Shown here piece by piece: positions 33,264-45,499 of a stretch of 64,000 nt of DNA. Each line of letters opens with the position of its first letter. Positions within the stretch are counted from its first letter, which is position 1. The position numbers were made by a program, and so were the translations under genes. The stretch covers positions 788,769 through 852,768 of the forward strand of contig QANY01011430.1 in the NCBI GenBank assembly GCA_003255025.1, given 5' to 3'. Source of the stretch: Datisca glomerata (Eukaryota; Streptophyta; Magnoliopsida; Cucurbitales; Datiscaceae). The notes beneath the pieces are model-generated. The model made no database searches. It worked only from the letters and a program-made list of their open reading frames with translations, and was not told where the DNA came from.

Positions 33264-34055
33264 ATGTCGTTACCCCCACTCTCAACTATCTTAAACGCGA
33301 ATAAATTACTAGTGAAAATTACGTAGATTGAAAACATAATCTTGATATCGTGCTGACAGTAGAAAAGCACAAGTTTGTACTCACCACCTCTTGTCCCCTT
33401 GAGCCCATTGTTGAATCGACTCAAGAGGAAAATGATGTTTATGCTTCTTGGCTATGTTTTGATGAGATCGCCATGTGCTACATCTTGGCTTCTGTTAGCA
33501 ATGTGTTGCAACAACAACATCAGAACATGGAAACTGTTGTTGATGTGATGTCGAACATCACCGAAATGTTTGGAGATTAGGGTCGTCAAACCAAATAAGT
33601 AGTTGTGTGAAATTTCATGAACTACATGATGAAACCTGGAACTCCTGTCAGAGAGCATATGATGATGATTATTAGTTATCTGAATGAGATGGAGATCATA
33701 GGTACTAAGGTAGATGGCAAGACATAATTTGATATGATCATTGAGACTCTGCCTGGCACTTTTGAGCTCACTTTCTGAGCTGAGGAAGAAAATACAATCT
33801 GCTGAGACCCTATTTCTGAAGGGCAAGAGGAAGACTGGAGAAGCAAACTTTTGAAAGCAAGCCTTCCATCTCTGACGCCAAAAAGAAACACATGAGAGGT
33901 CCAAAGAAGGCTAAGAAGCAGAACTCAAAAGCTGCGAAAGGAAAGTGCACTGCAAAAGTGGATAGGTCAAAAGACAAGTGTCATCATTGTGCAACCACTG
34001 GTAATTGAAAACGTAACTGCCCATACTATCTCAAGGAGTTGAGATTAAAGGTATA
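33264..34055 (+). pseudogene. Copia-2 copy A gag remnant
   Basis: MSLPPLSTILNANK starts at 33264. A one-base loss relative to copy C (AAATTA for AAATTTA) shifts the frame. It resumes as VEKHKFVLTTSCPLEPIVES (from 33359) and DVMSNITEMFGD, ending at a TAG at 33578. Later pieces are TPVREHMMM, a lysine-rich stretch (GKRKTGEANF type) and a zinc knuckle CHHCATTGN*KRNCPYYL with an in-frame stop in place of tryptophan. A deletion after LPGTFEL removes residues present in copy B. Confidence 0.85.
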
Positions 34056-37000
34056 ATACTTGTTACTGAGGCCTGTTATGTGGCTGACTCTACTTTTTCT
34101 TGGATTGTAGACTCTGCGGTCACTAACCATATATGTGTTCCCTGCAAGTGTTCAGGGAAATCAGAAGGCTTGACGAGGGTGAATTCTGCTTCCGTTGGGG
34201 AAATGAAGCACTAGTATCAACTGTATTTATGGAAATGATTGAATTGTTATTTAATAATAATTTAATGGTTTTACGTGATGCTTATTATATCCCGGCTTTT
34301 TGGGAAGAACCTCATTTTAGTTGCTAGTTTAATTGAACAATGATTCAATTTAAATTTTATTGATAAAGATATTTGTATTTTTAGAAATGATTGCTTAACT
34401 ACTAACTGTGCACTTGATAAATAAAATGTGTTACGTAAAATCAATAGTTCCAATGATATGTGATACTGAAATGAATGTTGATTCATAAATGGATAGTTAA
34501 AGGTTGAAGTCTGACTCAACTGATCTAATATATTTGTGTCACTTACGCATTAGGCATATTTGCCTGGACTGATTAAAAAACTTGTGAAGGATGATCCTTT
34601 GCAAACTTTATGTGTGGGAATCCTGTATAAAAGGTAAAATGACCAAGAAACCCTTTTAGTGAAAGGGGAAAAAGCCACTCAATGCCTCGAACTCGTACAA
34701 AGTGATGTATGTGGGCCATTAAATGTCCAAGCAAGATGAGGTTATGAATACTTCGTAACCTTCACTAATGACTACTCACATTTTGGTCATATTTATCTAA
34801 TACACCAAAAGTCTGAAACCTTTGAAAAGTTCAAAGAGTATAAGGATATGGTTGGGAATCAATTAGAGAGACAAATCAAAACACTACGATCCAATCATGG
34901 TGGGGACTATTTGTTAGGAGAGTTCGAAGATTTTCTTAAAGAAGAAGGTATTCTTTCTCAACTTACAGCACCTGGCACTCCAGAACATAATGGTGTGTTA
35001 GAGAGAAGGAATCAAACTATGATTGATATGGTTAGATCCATTATGAGTTACTTATCCCTCTCATATTCGCTCTGGGATTATGCCTTGGAAATAACAACAT
35101 ACATTCTGAACCATGTTTCATAAAAATTGGTGCCTGACACGCCATATGAGAGATGGAATGGACCAAAATCGTCTATTAAACACCTTAGAATATGGGGGTG
35201 CCCAACACATGTTCTAAAACTGAAGATATGCAAGTTGGCCAGTCGATCAGAATTATACATGTTTGTAGGATATCCTAAAGGAACGAAGAGATACATCTTT
35301 TATAGTCCAATTGACAAGAAAATATTCGTTAGCACGATTGCACATTTTCTTGAGGAATACTATATAAGAAGTGTGAAGCTGACAAACACTCTTGTACTAG
35401 AGAAATTATTGAGTGGGAGGACACTGACTCCCCAATCAGGAATTGTTTCTGATTCAATAATGGAAGAACCACAACATGGCCAGAGTCTATGGAGCATCGA
35501 CGTAGTGGGGGGTTGTGAGACAGCCTGATAGGTACATGTCTTATGGAGATGCCTTAACATCAATCTCAGATAAGGATCATGATAAACCTATTTTTTACTC
35601 GCAGGCCATGGTTAGTCCTAAAGCAAACCTATGACAAGAAGCCATGAACCTTGAGATATATTCGATGTACTCGAATAGAGTCTGAAACCTTGTAGATCCT
35701 CCTGAAGGGGTAAAACCTGTAGGGTGCAAATGGATCTATAAGAAAAAGAGAGGCCTCGATGAGAATGTGGAGTCATTCAAAACTAGAGTAGTAGCTAAGG
35801 GCTACACTCAAAAGGAAGGTTTAAACTATAAGGATACTTTCTCGCTGGTAGGCATTCTTAAATCCATCCAAATTCTTCTATCCATTACTACTGCCCTCGA
35901 TTATGAACTATGGCAGATGGATGTCAAGACTACTTTTATGAATAACAATCTTGAACAACGCATTATATGGCTCAACCAGATGAGTTCATGGAAAAATGCC
36001 AAGAGGGCAAGGTTTGTGAACTGCCTAAGTCAATTTATGGACTTAAACAAACGTCACGGTCATGGACTATTAGATTCGATGAAACCGTCAAGAACTTGGT
36101 TTTGAACAGTTAGTGGTTGAACCATGTGTGCATAAGCTCATACATGAAGAGAAAGTGATTTTCTATTCTTGCACGTAGATGATGTTCTACTCATTGGGAA
36201 TGACGTAGGAAAATTATCTAATGCCAAGATTTGGCTTGCATAACAATTTGATATGAAGGATCTTGGAAAAGTTGCATTTGTCTTAGGTACTCAGATATTT
36301 TGAGATAAGAAGAACAAATAATTGGTACTATCTCAAGCATATTATATTGATAAGGTGATGTATCACTTAAGTATGTAAGTCTCCAAGAAGGGATATCTTC
36401 CTTTTAGACATAGAGTCAGCCTCTCCACGGAACAGTCTCCTAAGACTCCTCAAGAAGATGAAGACATGAGAAAGATTTCCTATGTCTCAGTCATAGGAAG
36501 CCTCATGTATGTGATGTTTTGTACTAGGACAGAAATTTGCTATGCCATGGGCGTGGTGAGTCATTTCAAACTAATCCTAGAATCGAGCATTGGAATGTCA
36601 CCCAGCATACTGTTAAGTATCTTAGGAGAACAAGGAACTACATGCTTGTGTATTTAGGCATTGGCCTGAATATGACGGGGTATGCTGATTGTGATTTCCA
36701 AGCAAACAAGAATTTTAGGAGGTCCACACAAGATCGGTGTTCATCCTGGACAGTGGAACAATTGTATGGAGAAGTATTAAACAATCTTGCATTGCTAATT
36801 CTACCATGGAAACTGAATATGTGGTAGCTTGTGAAGCTGCTAAGAAGGTTGTGTGGTTTAGAAAGTTATTGAAGACTCTGGAACTTGTTCAAGAAGCTGA
36901 TAAGCCCATGGCACTTTATTATGATAACAGTGGAGTTGTAGCAAACTCGAAGGAAGAAAGGAGCCACGAAAGATCCAAACACATAGAGTGTAAGTATCAC

Positions 37001-37150
37001 CTGATAGAGAGATTTTTCAGCGTTGAGATGTTGTAGTAGCACACATATCGATGATAAAAAACCTGGCAGATCCATTCACGAAGACTTTAAGTAGTAAAGT
37101 TTTTTATGGTCATCTGCAGGGCATTGGGATTCGAGATTGTACATGCCTTC
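34056..37150 (+). pseudogene. Copia-2 copy A pol remnant (protease to RNase H)
   Basis: Protease site FSWIVDSAVTNHIC (about 34098; family pattern DSGATNH). GAG-pre-integrase around 34545-34660 has lost about 20 bp compared with copy B. Integrase: LTAPGTPEHNGVLERRNQT (34964) with its glutamate kept. RT: ESFKTRVVAKGYTQKEGLNY (35770), YELWQMDVKTTFM (35908) and FLHVDDVLLIGND (about 36162), where histidine replaces the usual tyrosine before VDD. Then SYVSVIGSLMYVMFCTRTE (36475), RNase H pieces and [16 protein letters not shown] (36800). Stops and frameshifts lie between the blocks, for example TAG at 36168 in one frame. Confidence 0.85.
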
Positions 37151-37156
37151 TTTAGT

Positions 37157-37606
37157 CCAAGTGAAAGATTGTTGGAATTATGTCCATAAAGTATGGTGTA
37201 ATAACTATTTATGAGTATTTAGTTATTTTTCGGGCATTTTGTATTACTGAATTTAATGAAAAATAAAAGTTTTTCTTTAATTAAAGCGTGTTTATAATTT
37301 AATCAAATCCTGGAACTGTTGTCAACGTAAGAAGAGTGAAGATAAAGGAGTCTTCCAGACAAACTCTTTTGAAATAGTTCAGAATGTTATTCACAGTCTT
37401 AGAATCGACTGGGCAATCGATTCTGAGTACGACTATTAGGTTGAACCAATGGATGCCAGTCTTGGAGTATGAGAGTGGTGACTAAAACAGTTAACCTAGA
37501 TGTGTTATGAAACATATTGAATAGACTGATAAAAAATTAGTTTTGAGCAAAAAACATTTACCTAACTCTAAATCTAATTGTCACACATTAAGTGTATTAC
37601 ATAATT
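37157..37606 (+). repeat. Polypurine tract and truncated 3' LTR of copy A
   Basis: CCAAGTGAAAGAT precedes TGTTGGAATTATGTCC at 37170. The LTR matches 29400-29830 and then switches, near 37600, to sequence matching 32637 onward in the internal region. A deletion or recombination therefore removed the rest of the LTR and the first ~1.2 kb of the next internal region. Confidence 0.8.
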
Positions 37607-38227
37607 AATTTAACAAAGAGTTATAATTTTTGAAAAAACAATGAAAAATTAATTTTTCCAAAAACTAAGTGGGATGGTCGTTTACGTTGAAACGTTCCTA
37701 AGTACCCACCGCAAACTTGATCGTGCCACGAGAAATGGTTTAGAGACGCCCTAGCAATCTTTTCTTCAGTGGGAGAAACTTTGAAATCGTGTTGCTTTGA
37801 GTCATCGAGTTGCTTAATAAGCTAAAACTTATAAAGAAAGTAGTGAGGAAGGACCGTCCCTAGATGGACTGTTAGTTCATAGCAACCTTTAAAGCCGATG
37901 TGTTGGTTAAACACTTAGACCAAGCATATTGGAATTCCTCATAAGGGCTAGTCAATGGGGCTAAGTTGATCAAAATCATTGGTGATTGGTTAAGCTAGAT
38001 GTAGTGGCATATTGAGAAGCATTAACCATACGTGAGGAGTCTCGATGCGATAAGAGGTAGCTTGGATGTTGTCCTTAGATGAGACAAACTATCGTTATTG
38101 ATCGTAACATCATGGAAGAAATCTTTTTTATTGGATTTTTAAATACTTAAATATTTACATCTGCATCATACTTTCCTAAATGATTGAATATTTATTTACA
38201 CCGTTTTATTTATTCTTTTCAGCATTC

Positions 38228-39050
38228 ATGTTGTTATCCCCACTCTCAACTATCTTATACACGAATAAACTTACTAGTGAAAATTACGTAGATTGAAAAT
38301 GTAATTTTGATATCGTGCTGATAGTAGAAAAGCACAAGTTTGTGCTCACCACCTCTTGTCCCCTTGATCCCATAATTGAATTGAATCAAGAGGAAAATTA
38401 TGTTTATGCTTCTTGGCTGCGTTTTGATGAGATCGCCATGTGCTACATCTTGGCTTCTGTTAGCAATGTTTTGCAAAAACAGCATCAGAACATGGAAACT
38501 TCCACTGATGTGATGTTCAACATCACTGAAATGTTCGGAGATCATGGTCGTCATACCAAACATGTAGTTGTCTGAAATTTCTTGAGCTGCAGGATGAAAC
38601 CTAGAACTCCTGTTAGAGAACATATGATGATGATGATAATTAGTTATCTGGATGAGATGGAAATCATGGGTGCTGAGGTAGATGGAAAGACACAAGTTGA
38701 TATGATCATTGAGACTTTACCTAACACTTTTGAGAACTTCAAACTTAATTATTCAATGAATAAGTTCAGGTACTCACTTTATGAGCTGAGGAAGAAAATG
38801 CAAGCTACGGAGACTTTATTTCTGAAGGGCAAGAGGAAGACTGGAGAAGCAAACTTTACTGAAAGCAAGCCTTCCACCTCTGACGCCAAAAAGAAACACA
38901 TGAGAGGTCCAAAGAAGGCTAAGAAGCAGAACTCAAAAGCTGTGAAAGGTAAGTGCACTGCAAAAGTGGATAAGTCGAAAGATAAGTGTCATCATTGTGG
39001 AGTCGTGGTAATTGGAAACGCAACTGCACAGACTATCTCAATGAGTTGAT
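38228..39050 (+). pseudogene. Copia-2 copy B gag remnant
   Basis: MLLSPLSTILYTNKLTSENY starts at 38228 and meets TGA where copy C has tryptophan (YVDW). The frame then reads VEKHKFVLTTSCPLDPIIEL, NITEMFGDHGRH, a stop, and a long second piece (38582-39049) with TPVREHMMM, SMNKFRYSLYELRKKMQ, a basic lysine-rich region and CHHCG. The last half of the knuckle is out of frame; one frame over it reads GNWKRNCTDYLNEL. This is the best preserved gag of the three copies, yet still broken. Confidence 0.85.
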
Positions 39051-40567
39051 ATTAAAGGTATAGTACTTGTTAGTGAGGCATGTTATGTGGATGACTCTAC
39101 TTTTTCTTAGATTATAGACTCTGCAGCCACTAACCATACCCGTTGTTCCCTGCAAGAGTTTAGGAAAATCAGAAGGCTTTACGAGGGCGAGTTCTGCTTC
39201 CGTTGGGGAAATGGAGCACTAGTATCGGTTGTATTTATGGAAACTATTAAATTGTCATTTAATAAAAATTTTATTATATCTCGACTTTTTAAGAAGAACA
39301 TTATTTCAGTAGCTAGTTTAATTGAGCAAGGATTCAATTTGAATTTCATTGATAAAGATATTTGTATTTTTAGAAATGATTGCTTAATTACTACTACACA
39401 CTTGATAAATAAAATGTGTTACGTAAAACCAATAGTTCCAATGATTTGTGACACTGAAATGAATGTTGATTCACAAATGGATAGTTAAAGGTTGAAGTCT
39501 GACTCAATTGATCTAACATATTTGTGCACTTACGCCTTAGGCATATTAGCCTGGACATGATTAAAAGACTTGTGAATGATGGTCCTTTGCAAACTTTAAG
39601 CGTGGGATCACTACCCACATGTGAATTCTGTATAAAATATAAAATGACCAAAAAACCATTTTTAACGAAGGGTGAAATAGCCACTCAATGCCTCGAACTT
39701 GTACAAAGTGATATATGTGAGCCATTGAATGTCCAAGCAAAATGAGGTTATGAATACTCCGTAACCTCCACTAATGACTACTCACGTTTTGGTCATGTTT
39801 ATCTAATGCGCCAAAAGTCTGAAACCTTTGAAAAGTTCAAAGAGTATAAGGATATGGTTGAGAAGCAATTAGAGAAAAAAATAAAAACACTACGATCCAT
39901 TCATGGTGGGGAGTACTTGCTAGGGGAGTTTGCAGATTTTCTTAAGGAATAATGTATTCTTTCTCAGCTTATAGCACCTGGCACTTCAAAACAGAATGGT
40001 GTGTTAGAGAGAAGGAATTAAACTCTAATGGATATGGTTAGATCCATGATGACTTACTCCTCTCTATCAGATTCGTTCTGGGGATATGCCTTGAAAATAA
40101 CAGCATACATTTTGAACCATGTTTCGACGAAGACAGTGCCTGGCACACCATATGAAATATGGAATGGACCAAAGTCGTCTATTAAACACCTTAGAATATG
40201 GGGGTGCCCAGCACATGTTCTGAAACCAAAGACAGGCAATTTGGTCAGTCGATCAGAATTATGCATGTTTGTAGGATAGAAAGTTATTGAAGACTTTGGA
40301 AGTTGTTCCAAAAGCTGACAAGCCCATGACACTTTATTATGATAACAGTGAGGCTGTAGCAAACTCGAAGGAACCAAAGAGCTACAAAAGATCCAAACAC
40401 ATAGAGCGTAAGTATCACCTGATAGAGAGATTGTTCAGCGTGAAGATGTTATAGTAATACACATATCGACGGTAAAAAACCTGGCAGATCCATTCATGAA
40501 GACTTTAAGTAGTAAAGTTTTTTATGGTCATCTGGAGGGCATGGGGTTCGAGATTGTACATGCCTTA
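39051..40567 (+). pseudogene. Copia-2 copy B pol remnant with RT deleted
   Basis: The protease region (39100-39230) is followed by GAG-pre-integrase with LRLRHISLDMIKRLVNDG (39527) and CEFCIKYKMTKK. The integrase core carries APGTSKQNGVLERRN (about 39970) and KSSIKHLRIWGCPAHVL (40176). The RT domain is missing. RNase H end sequence [19 protein letters not shown] follows from about 40320. Confidence 0.85.
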
Positions 40568-41440
40568 ATTATGAGTCTCTTCCCTAATGCCAACGATACT
40601 CATGATTATGTTCAATGTTCCTGGCATGATACTTATGATTTTGAGAGTCCTCCCTAACACCAATGATCTCCTGTAGCAGACCACGAATGGTCTCAGTGGC
40701 CATTTGGTTGACGCCAACTCATCTTTCCTTTCTTGGTGGTGCCATACTGGGGTAAATCGAACAAGGATAAGTAAAGACACACACACACACATGCATCTAT
40801 TCAAGACCAAGTCTAAAAGAAAGAATTAAAGGTAACATAAATTCATTTTATTTGATAACGCCCCCTCCTCCCCTTTTAACAACAAAAATATCCACCGAAG
40901 TGTTCTTGGAAAACTTGACGTTAGAAATACCATACTAACAAGATTAACAAAATCATTCAGAGATGGCAGAAAATAAAGCAAAATAAAACATCCTAAGTCC
41001 AGGCAATCTAAAAATAACTTAGTGAGAAGCATTATCAAAGTATTCTTCTCTGTCTTCTTCAGGCTCTTCCTCAGGGTCTTCTTCTGGTTCTTCTTCTAAA
41101 TTATGGATTCTAGGACTAGAAGGTACATTGGAATTGTAGCCAGGGGAAAGTCCCTAACTGCAGAAACCCATGATCTTGGTCATTTGGGAGCTGTAGGCAT
41201 GCGTTGGGTAACCTCCACATTGTTATACCTAGCAGATTCCTCTCCGTCATCGATGCGCCTAGCGGGAAAACGGTAGGATCTCACCTCAGAGGGACAACTC
41301 TCAATACAAGTCGAGTTTGTCTCCTTAATCCAAGTGCCCCCTCCTTATGATTGTCGGATTCTGTACTCTAATTGGACCTCTACTATTCGGATCCAGTAAC
41401 ATTCTCTTGGTAAATCTCGTTTGGTTTGTATTAATCAAAA
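40568..41440 (-). pseudogene. Minus-strand coding-like remnants, probably retroelement
   Basis: On the minus strand, 40730-40568 reads MATETIRGLLQEIIGVRED (interrupted frame), gag-like in pattern. Upstream on that strand, ending at a TAA at 41021-41019, an acidic tail EEDPEEEPEEDREEYFDNAS follows GYNSNVPSSPRIHNL. Stops interrupt all frames. An (AC)n microsatellite lies at 40776-40789. I cannot name the family; a Ty3-type origin is a guess from context. Confidence 0.3.
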
Positions 41441-42820
41441 GACTTATAGAAACATGAGCCAAACATATCAACTATCAAATTTCCATCTTGGAAGTGAATT
41501 TGACTTTCAAATGGTGACATAGGTGGCAGTTTTTGTAAATTTAAATTGTAAAAGTTGGGTCCTTATTATTCAATTTTATGCTATCTAAGTATAATTATAT
41601 ATTTTAATGGACCACATAAGTGGTCTGTGAGGCAAAGGTCCATTGATGCATATAAATGCCCGGTATTGTTAGAAAAGGGGGACAAAAAAATACATAGACC
41701 ACAGAGTTCTTGAGCTAAGAGTTAGAGTTGAAAGGACTAAAGCATAGAACAGGATTGGCATTTAAGTGAATACTGTAGAACAGGAGTTTTACAAATTTAG
41801 AAATAGTAAGAGCAGTCAACCTCCGAGCATCTGCCTGATGCTCTTTCCTTATATGGATTGAATATGATGGTCATGGTGGTCATGAGAAGAGCAATGCTAT
41901 TCACAGGAAAGGCTTCTAACTGTATCTTAGGTTGGGGTTGATCTTTTGATAAAGCAAGCGCCGAGAATTCGGAAGCTTATATGCTTCAAGAAAAATCCAG
42001 TTTGTTAAATATCTGAGCTTTGACATTTGACATCCTTTCATGTATTATATGAGCCTGTAGTTGGCTTTAGTTAGTTCTAGCCACATATTAAGTTCCTAAT
42101 TTCAAAAAGCTTAATCTGAAAGATGAAACCTAGATTGAAAGAGTTTCTTCTTTGGCTAGCTTAAGCTTTAGATTATTACTAGGTGCATAATCAATTTGGG
42201 GCTTTCAAGAGATGGCTTTAATTTAGCTGTCAAAACAGGAAATAAAAATTCTTCACGATGGTACGCATGAAACTCGGAGTTTGTATAATAGGAACAGTGG
42301 CAACCTGTTAGGGTAGCTTGCTTGGTCCATGTTCTCACCTACTTTTTCAGGGTGAATTGGAATGGGAGGGCGGATATGCGCCTTTGGGGAGAGGTCTTGA
42401 ATTCCCAATTTATCGAAGGAAAATAGTAACAATGGCGACTTTTTTCTCATAATTCAATGGATACTTTTTTGTCGTTCCGTTTTTATTTGGTCTGTCTTAA
42501 ATCCTCATTTCCTTTCTAAGAAACAATCTGAATTAGAGCAATGGATGTAGTCAAAATCCAAAGTTCTAGTTATCTTTCTTTCGAAATAATATTTTGTTTA
42601 GTATTTCATTTGTCGGTTTTTACTTCTTCATAAGCATATGTTTTCAAGTTCTTGTGACTGTTTGACTAGTAGAGGATGATTGAAATCAGTATACTTTATA
42701 TTGAAATCATTTTACTTTGCTTGAGTTTAACATTGAAATTGAACTCAATCAATATATCTATGTTCTTATCAAATGTGCTTTTTCTTGTTTAAATTATGGG
42801 TTGATAGTCAGAAAGTTGAT
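41441..42820. other. Intergenic or intronic DNA, no gene identified
   Basis: Moderate AT content with no clear repeat termini. It could hold introns or 5' parts of the gene whose last exon seems to lie at 42825-43156, but I could not define exons here. Confidence 0.4.
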
Positions 42821-42824
42821 GGAA

Positions 42825-43156
42825 GAACAACTTCAGAGTTCAATTCTCAGTCACTTCAACTGGGTATGAAATCACAAGATGCAGCAGTTGGTGTTCTTGT
42901 TCATATGCTTAGAACAGCACCACCGCTACGCTAAGATTCAAGCTGTTACTCATCCCACTCCTTGAAAACCGACCTCAACAATGGAGGAGGGGCTGCTACA
43001 GCTTCTGGCTTCTTCATGCCCCGAAAGACCACAGATGCGCTTGAAGAGCTGAGGAGCTACAGACAAATGAAAGACCTTCTACTCTCTAAAAGCAGAACTC
43101 AGATGTTGGCAGATAATAACTTTGCGAAATCCGAGTTCCCGAAAGAAGTTGGCTAG
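42825..43156 (+). pseudogene. C-terminal exon(s) of an unidentified plant gene
   Basis: After an acceptor-like AG near 42812 the frame reads KVDGRTTSEFNSQSLQLGMK and SQDAAVGVLVHMLRTAPP, then an in-frame TAA (about 42932). It continues as SLKTDLNNGGGAATASGFF, MPRKTTDALEELRSYRQMKD and LLLSKSRTQMLADNNFAKSE, ending at TAG 43156. Composition and coherence look like genuine plant coding sequence rather than transposon. I do not recognise the family. The in-frame stop may instead mark an intron or a gene boundary. Upstream exons were not found. Confidence 0.4.
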
Positions 43157-43970
43157 CTGTAGGAAGACTAATCACACTCAGTGATTCTGAAGAGAGGGAA
43201 AACAGAATCTGTACATATCACAACTGATGCTGGTTTAAAATAGAAACAAAACATAAATTACTGAACAGTCTGAATTTTGGTAAGACTTATTTTTACAATA
43301 AATCCATTCTTCAAAACTATGCTTAGTGTTGCATACAAACATTAAGCATGTGATGGGTAAAGCTTGTTGTCTATCATGTGCATGTTGTAATCAGCTTGAT
43401 AACGCCTTGAAAGTGCAGATCAATGCTACGTAGCACGGTTGTACTCAAATCATCATGACATGACAATACATGTGTTTGGTGACCACCTATAAGCTTCACA
43501 ATTTAAAGTTATGTGTTTCCATCGTGTCTAAGTTTCAACTCATAATAAGGTTGTGAATCGTTGTACTGCATAGTATTTTCTTAAAACTTAATATTGCATT
43601 ACTCTAAGGAAATGTTTACTAAATGGTAAATGTAATGATAGATCTGAAAATAGTAAATGGTAAGGTAAAAGAAGAAAATGGTAAAGGAAGGAAATGATAT
43701 CAGTCTTTTCCTTAGATTTATTTACTAATGGTTTGTAATCGAAATCAGAAATGAGTTGTAATTCTTTTTAATCCGTTTACTACCATCGACAATCGCAATC
43801 AAACATGTAAAATTATTAATTTAATCCAAGATGAACTTTTTTACTTTTTGTGATTTTTTTAATATTTTTATGAACCTATTTACTTTATTACAAACTTATA
43901 TTTATATAATAGAGTGTATTATTGGGATGGACGAAGGAGAAGAGTGATGAGTGGTAAGGACAAGTGGACC

Positions 43971-45499
43971 TAGGGGTGTAAGAGTGATGAGTGGTACACG
44001 ATGAGTACACTAACATCGTGTAGCCATCATGTAGTATACACGTAGTCTACATGATGCCAGTGTACTCATCGTGTAGATTACACGATGGCCACACTGACAT
44101 GGTGTAGTCATCGTGTAATCTACACGGTGAGTACACTGGCATCACGTAGACTACGTGTATACTACACGATGACTACTCGATAGGTACACGACGCTAGCGT
44201 ACCCCCATGAATAACACTTAAAAAATAAAATGTCGAAGAATTAAAAAAAAAAGTAAAACGTCGAAAAAGAACTAGAAGAAGGAATTTCTATCCAAAAATG
44301 GGTAAACTCATTTTCAAATCTGGCTTTGTGGCTATATATGGTTCAGATCTGTAAAAATAGACAAAAACTCATTTTTAAATATGGGTTGTTGTTAGATCTT
44401 CTGGTTTAGATCTGTAAAAATGGACAAAATATATTTTTAGAAAAAATAAATAAATAAATATTCTCAGAAATTCATGAACATGAAAAAGAAAATAAATAAA
44501 TATTTTACTGTTGCATGACGAAGTAAGAAGATGAAGAAGAAGACGAAGAAAAAAATGTAGAAGAAAATGAAAACGTGAAAAAAAAAAAGAAAAATAAAAA
44601 TGAGGTGAAGGGTAAACATGTAACTCTATACATGAATTTTGAGTGTAATGTGGGTCAGGGACCAGATGATACAAAAATTAGTGTATGGGTCCATTTATGC
44701 AAAATGGATAGTCTAGGGGTCCAGTTTAGCAAAAAATCCAAAAAAAAGAACGATCTAGAAGCAGAGAGGTGGGGGGGAGAAAACAAACATCACATATCTA
44801 TTATCAAAGAAAGTAACAGAAACACGATTTCTACAATGAAAAACTATAATATCTATTATTAATGAAGGAATTACAAACTATTGAACTTCATTAAAAACAT
44901 ACATCACAAAATTCATATAAAACTTAGATCTAGAGCACAAATCACAAAAACAACAGCAACAAATAGACAAATCAGTTCTTGCTCCTCGCGTTGTCTCTTT
45001 TCTTGCTCCCCTAGAAGGTTCTCCTTCACGTTCTCAGATCTCTGAAACCCAACACTCTTAGAACCCAAAAAGCTTTGATTAAGATGAAGAAAGAGACACC
45101 CGAAAGAGAGACAATATACTTGTTGTCGCCCACTTCTCTCTATTTTCCTATACCTGAGCAAGTGAGAGAAAGCAAGTGAAGAGTGAGACTAAGAGAGATA
45201 GAAAGCCGAGAGAAAGAGAGAGGGAGGGAGTTGAAAGAGAGCAAGGTTTGTACGACGCTGTGAAGAAAGGGTTAGGGTTAGATGAGAGGGAGAGAGAGAG
45301 CGTAGATGAGGTAGGTTTGGGAAAAATGAAAGAGTGAGAGAGAGCGGCTTAAAGGTTGTGCGGCTAATGAGTAAGATGTAGGGTTTTCAAAGGGACGTGG
45401 GTTTTATATACCCCATCAAAAACCAACGTATTAAGGATATATGTTATGATGCGGTTCGGCTCGGTTTTAGCGGTTTGGACGATTTTACTTACAGCCCTA
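43971..45499. mobile_element. Non-autonomous hAT element
   Basis: The termini are TAGGGGTGTAAG and, inverted, CTTACAGCCCTA (11 of 12 pairing). They are flanked by an 8-bp duplication AGTGGACC (43963-43970) and AGTAGACC (45500-45507) with one mismatch. An 8-bp duplication and TAGGG(G/C)TGTAA ends are hAT hallmarks. The right subterminal region has the GGTTCGGCTCGGTTTTAGCG words common in plant hAT elements. No transposase frame is present. The left subterminal part holds a long hairpin, and GAGAGA-rich DNA lies at 45160-45350. Confidence 0.8.
44031..44165. repeat. Long hairpin: 62-bp arms, 11-bp loop
   Basis: Arms 44031-44092 and 44104-44165 are reverse complements with about four mismatches. 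CATCGTGTAG-like words also recur on both sides (43995-44030, 44166-44200), so alternative folds exist. It lies 60 bp inside the left end of the hAT element. The structure resembles a microRNA-like precursor or replication-generated palindrome; transcription is not shown. Confidence 0.85.

Larger units (their letters stand above)
29400..37606 (+). mobile_element. Copia-2 copy A: degenerate Ty1/Copia element
   Basis: It has a 5' LTR 29400-31389, primer site 31392, gag from 33264, pol to about 37140, polypurine tract 37157-37169 and only the first ~437 bp of the 3' LTR (37170-37606). It begins inside the 27-bp array of the Tat-like element. At 37606 it is joined to the internal region of a second copy (B). 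Copy C of the same family lies on the other strand at 53741-62268. Stops and frameshifts are throughout the coding part. Confidence 0.88.
37607..40567 (+). mobile_element. Copia-2 copy B: internal fragment fused to copy A
   Basis: It is collinear with 32640-37145 of copy A but lacks most of RT: at about 40277 integrase sequence (SRSELCMFVG) is joined directly to RNase H sequence ([18 protein letters not shown]). It stops at CATGCCTT before the polypurine tract, and no LTR follows. Confidence 0.85.

Noticed and set aside
33452..33904. 150-codon minus-strand frame in Copia-2 copy A (and 38255-38695 in copy B)
   Set aside because: They are antisense shadows of gag; the sense strand has the recognisable gag motifs.
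44375..44862. Frames of 95-99 codons in the hAT element
   Set aside because: They are A-rich or T-rich low-complexity translations (lysine/asparagine or phenylalanine/histidine) with no family features.
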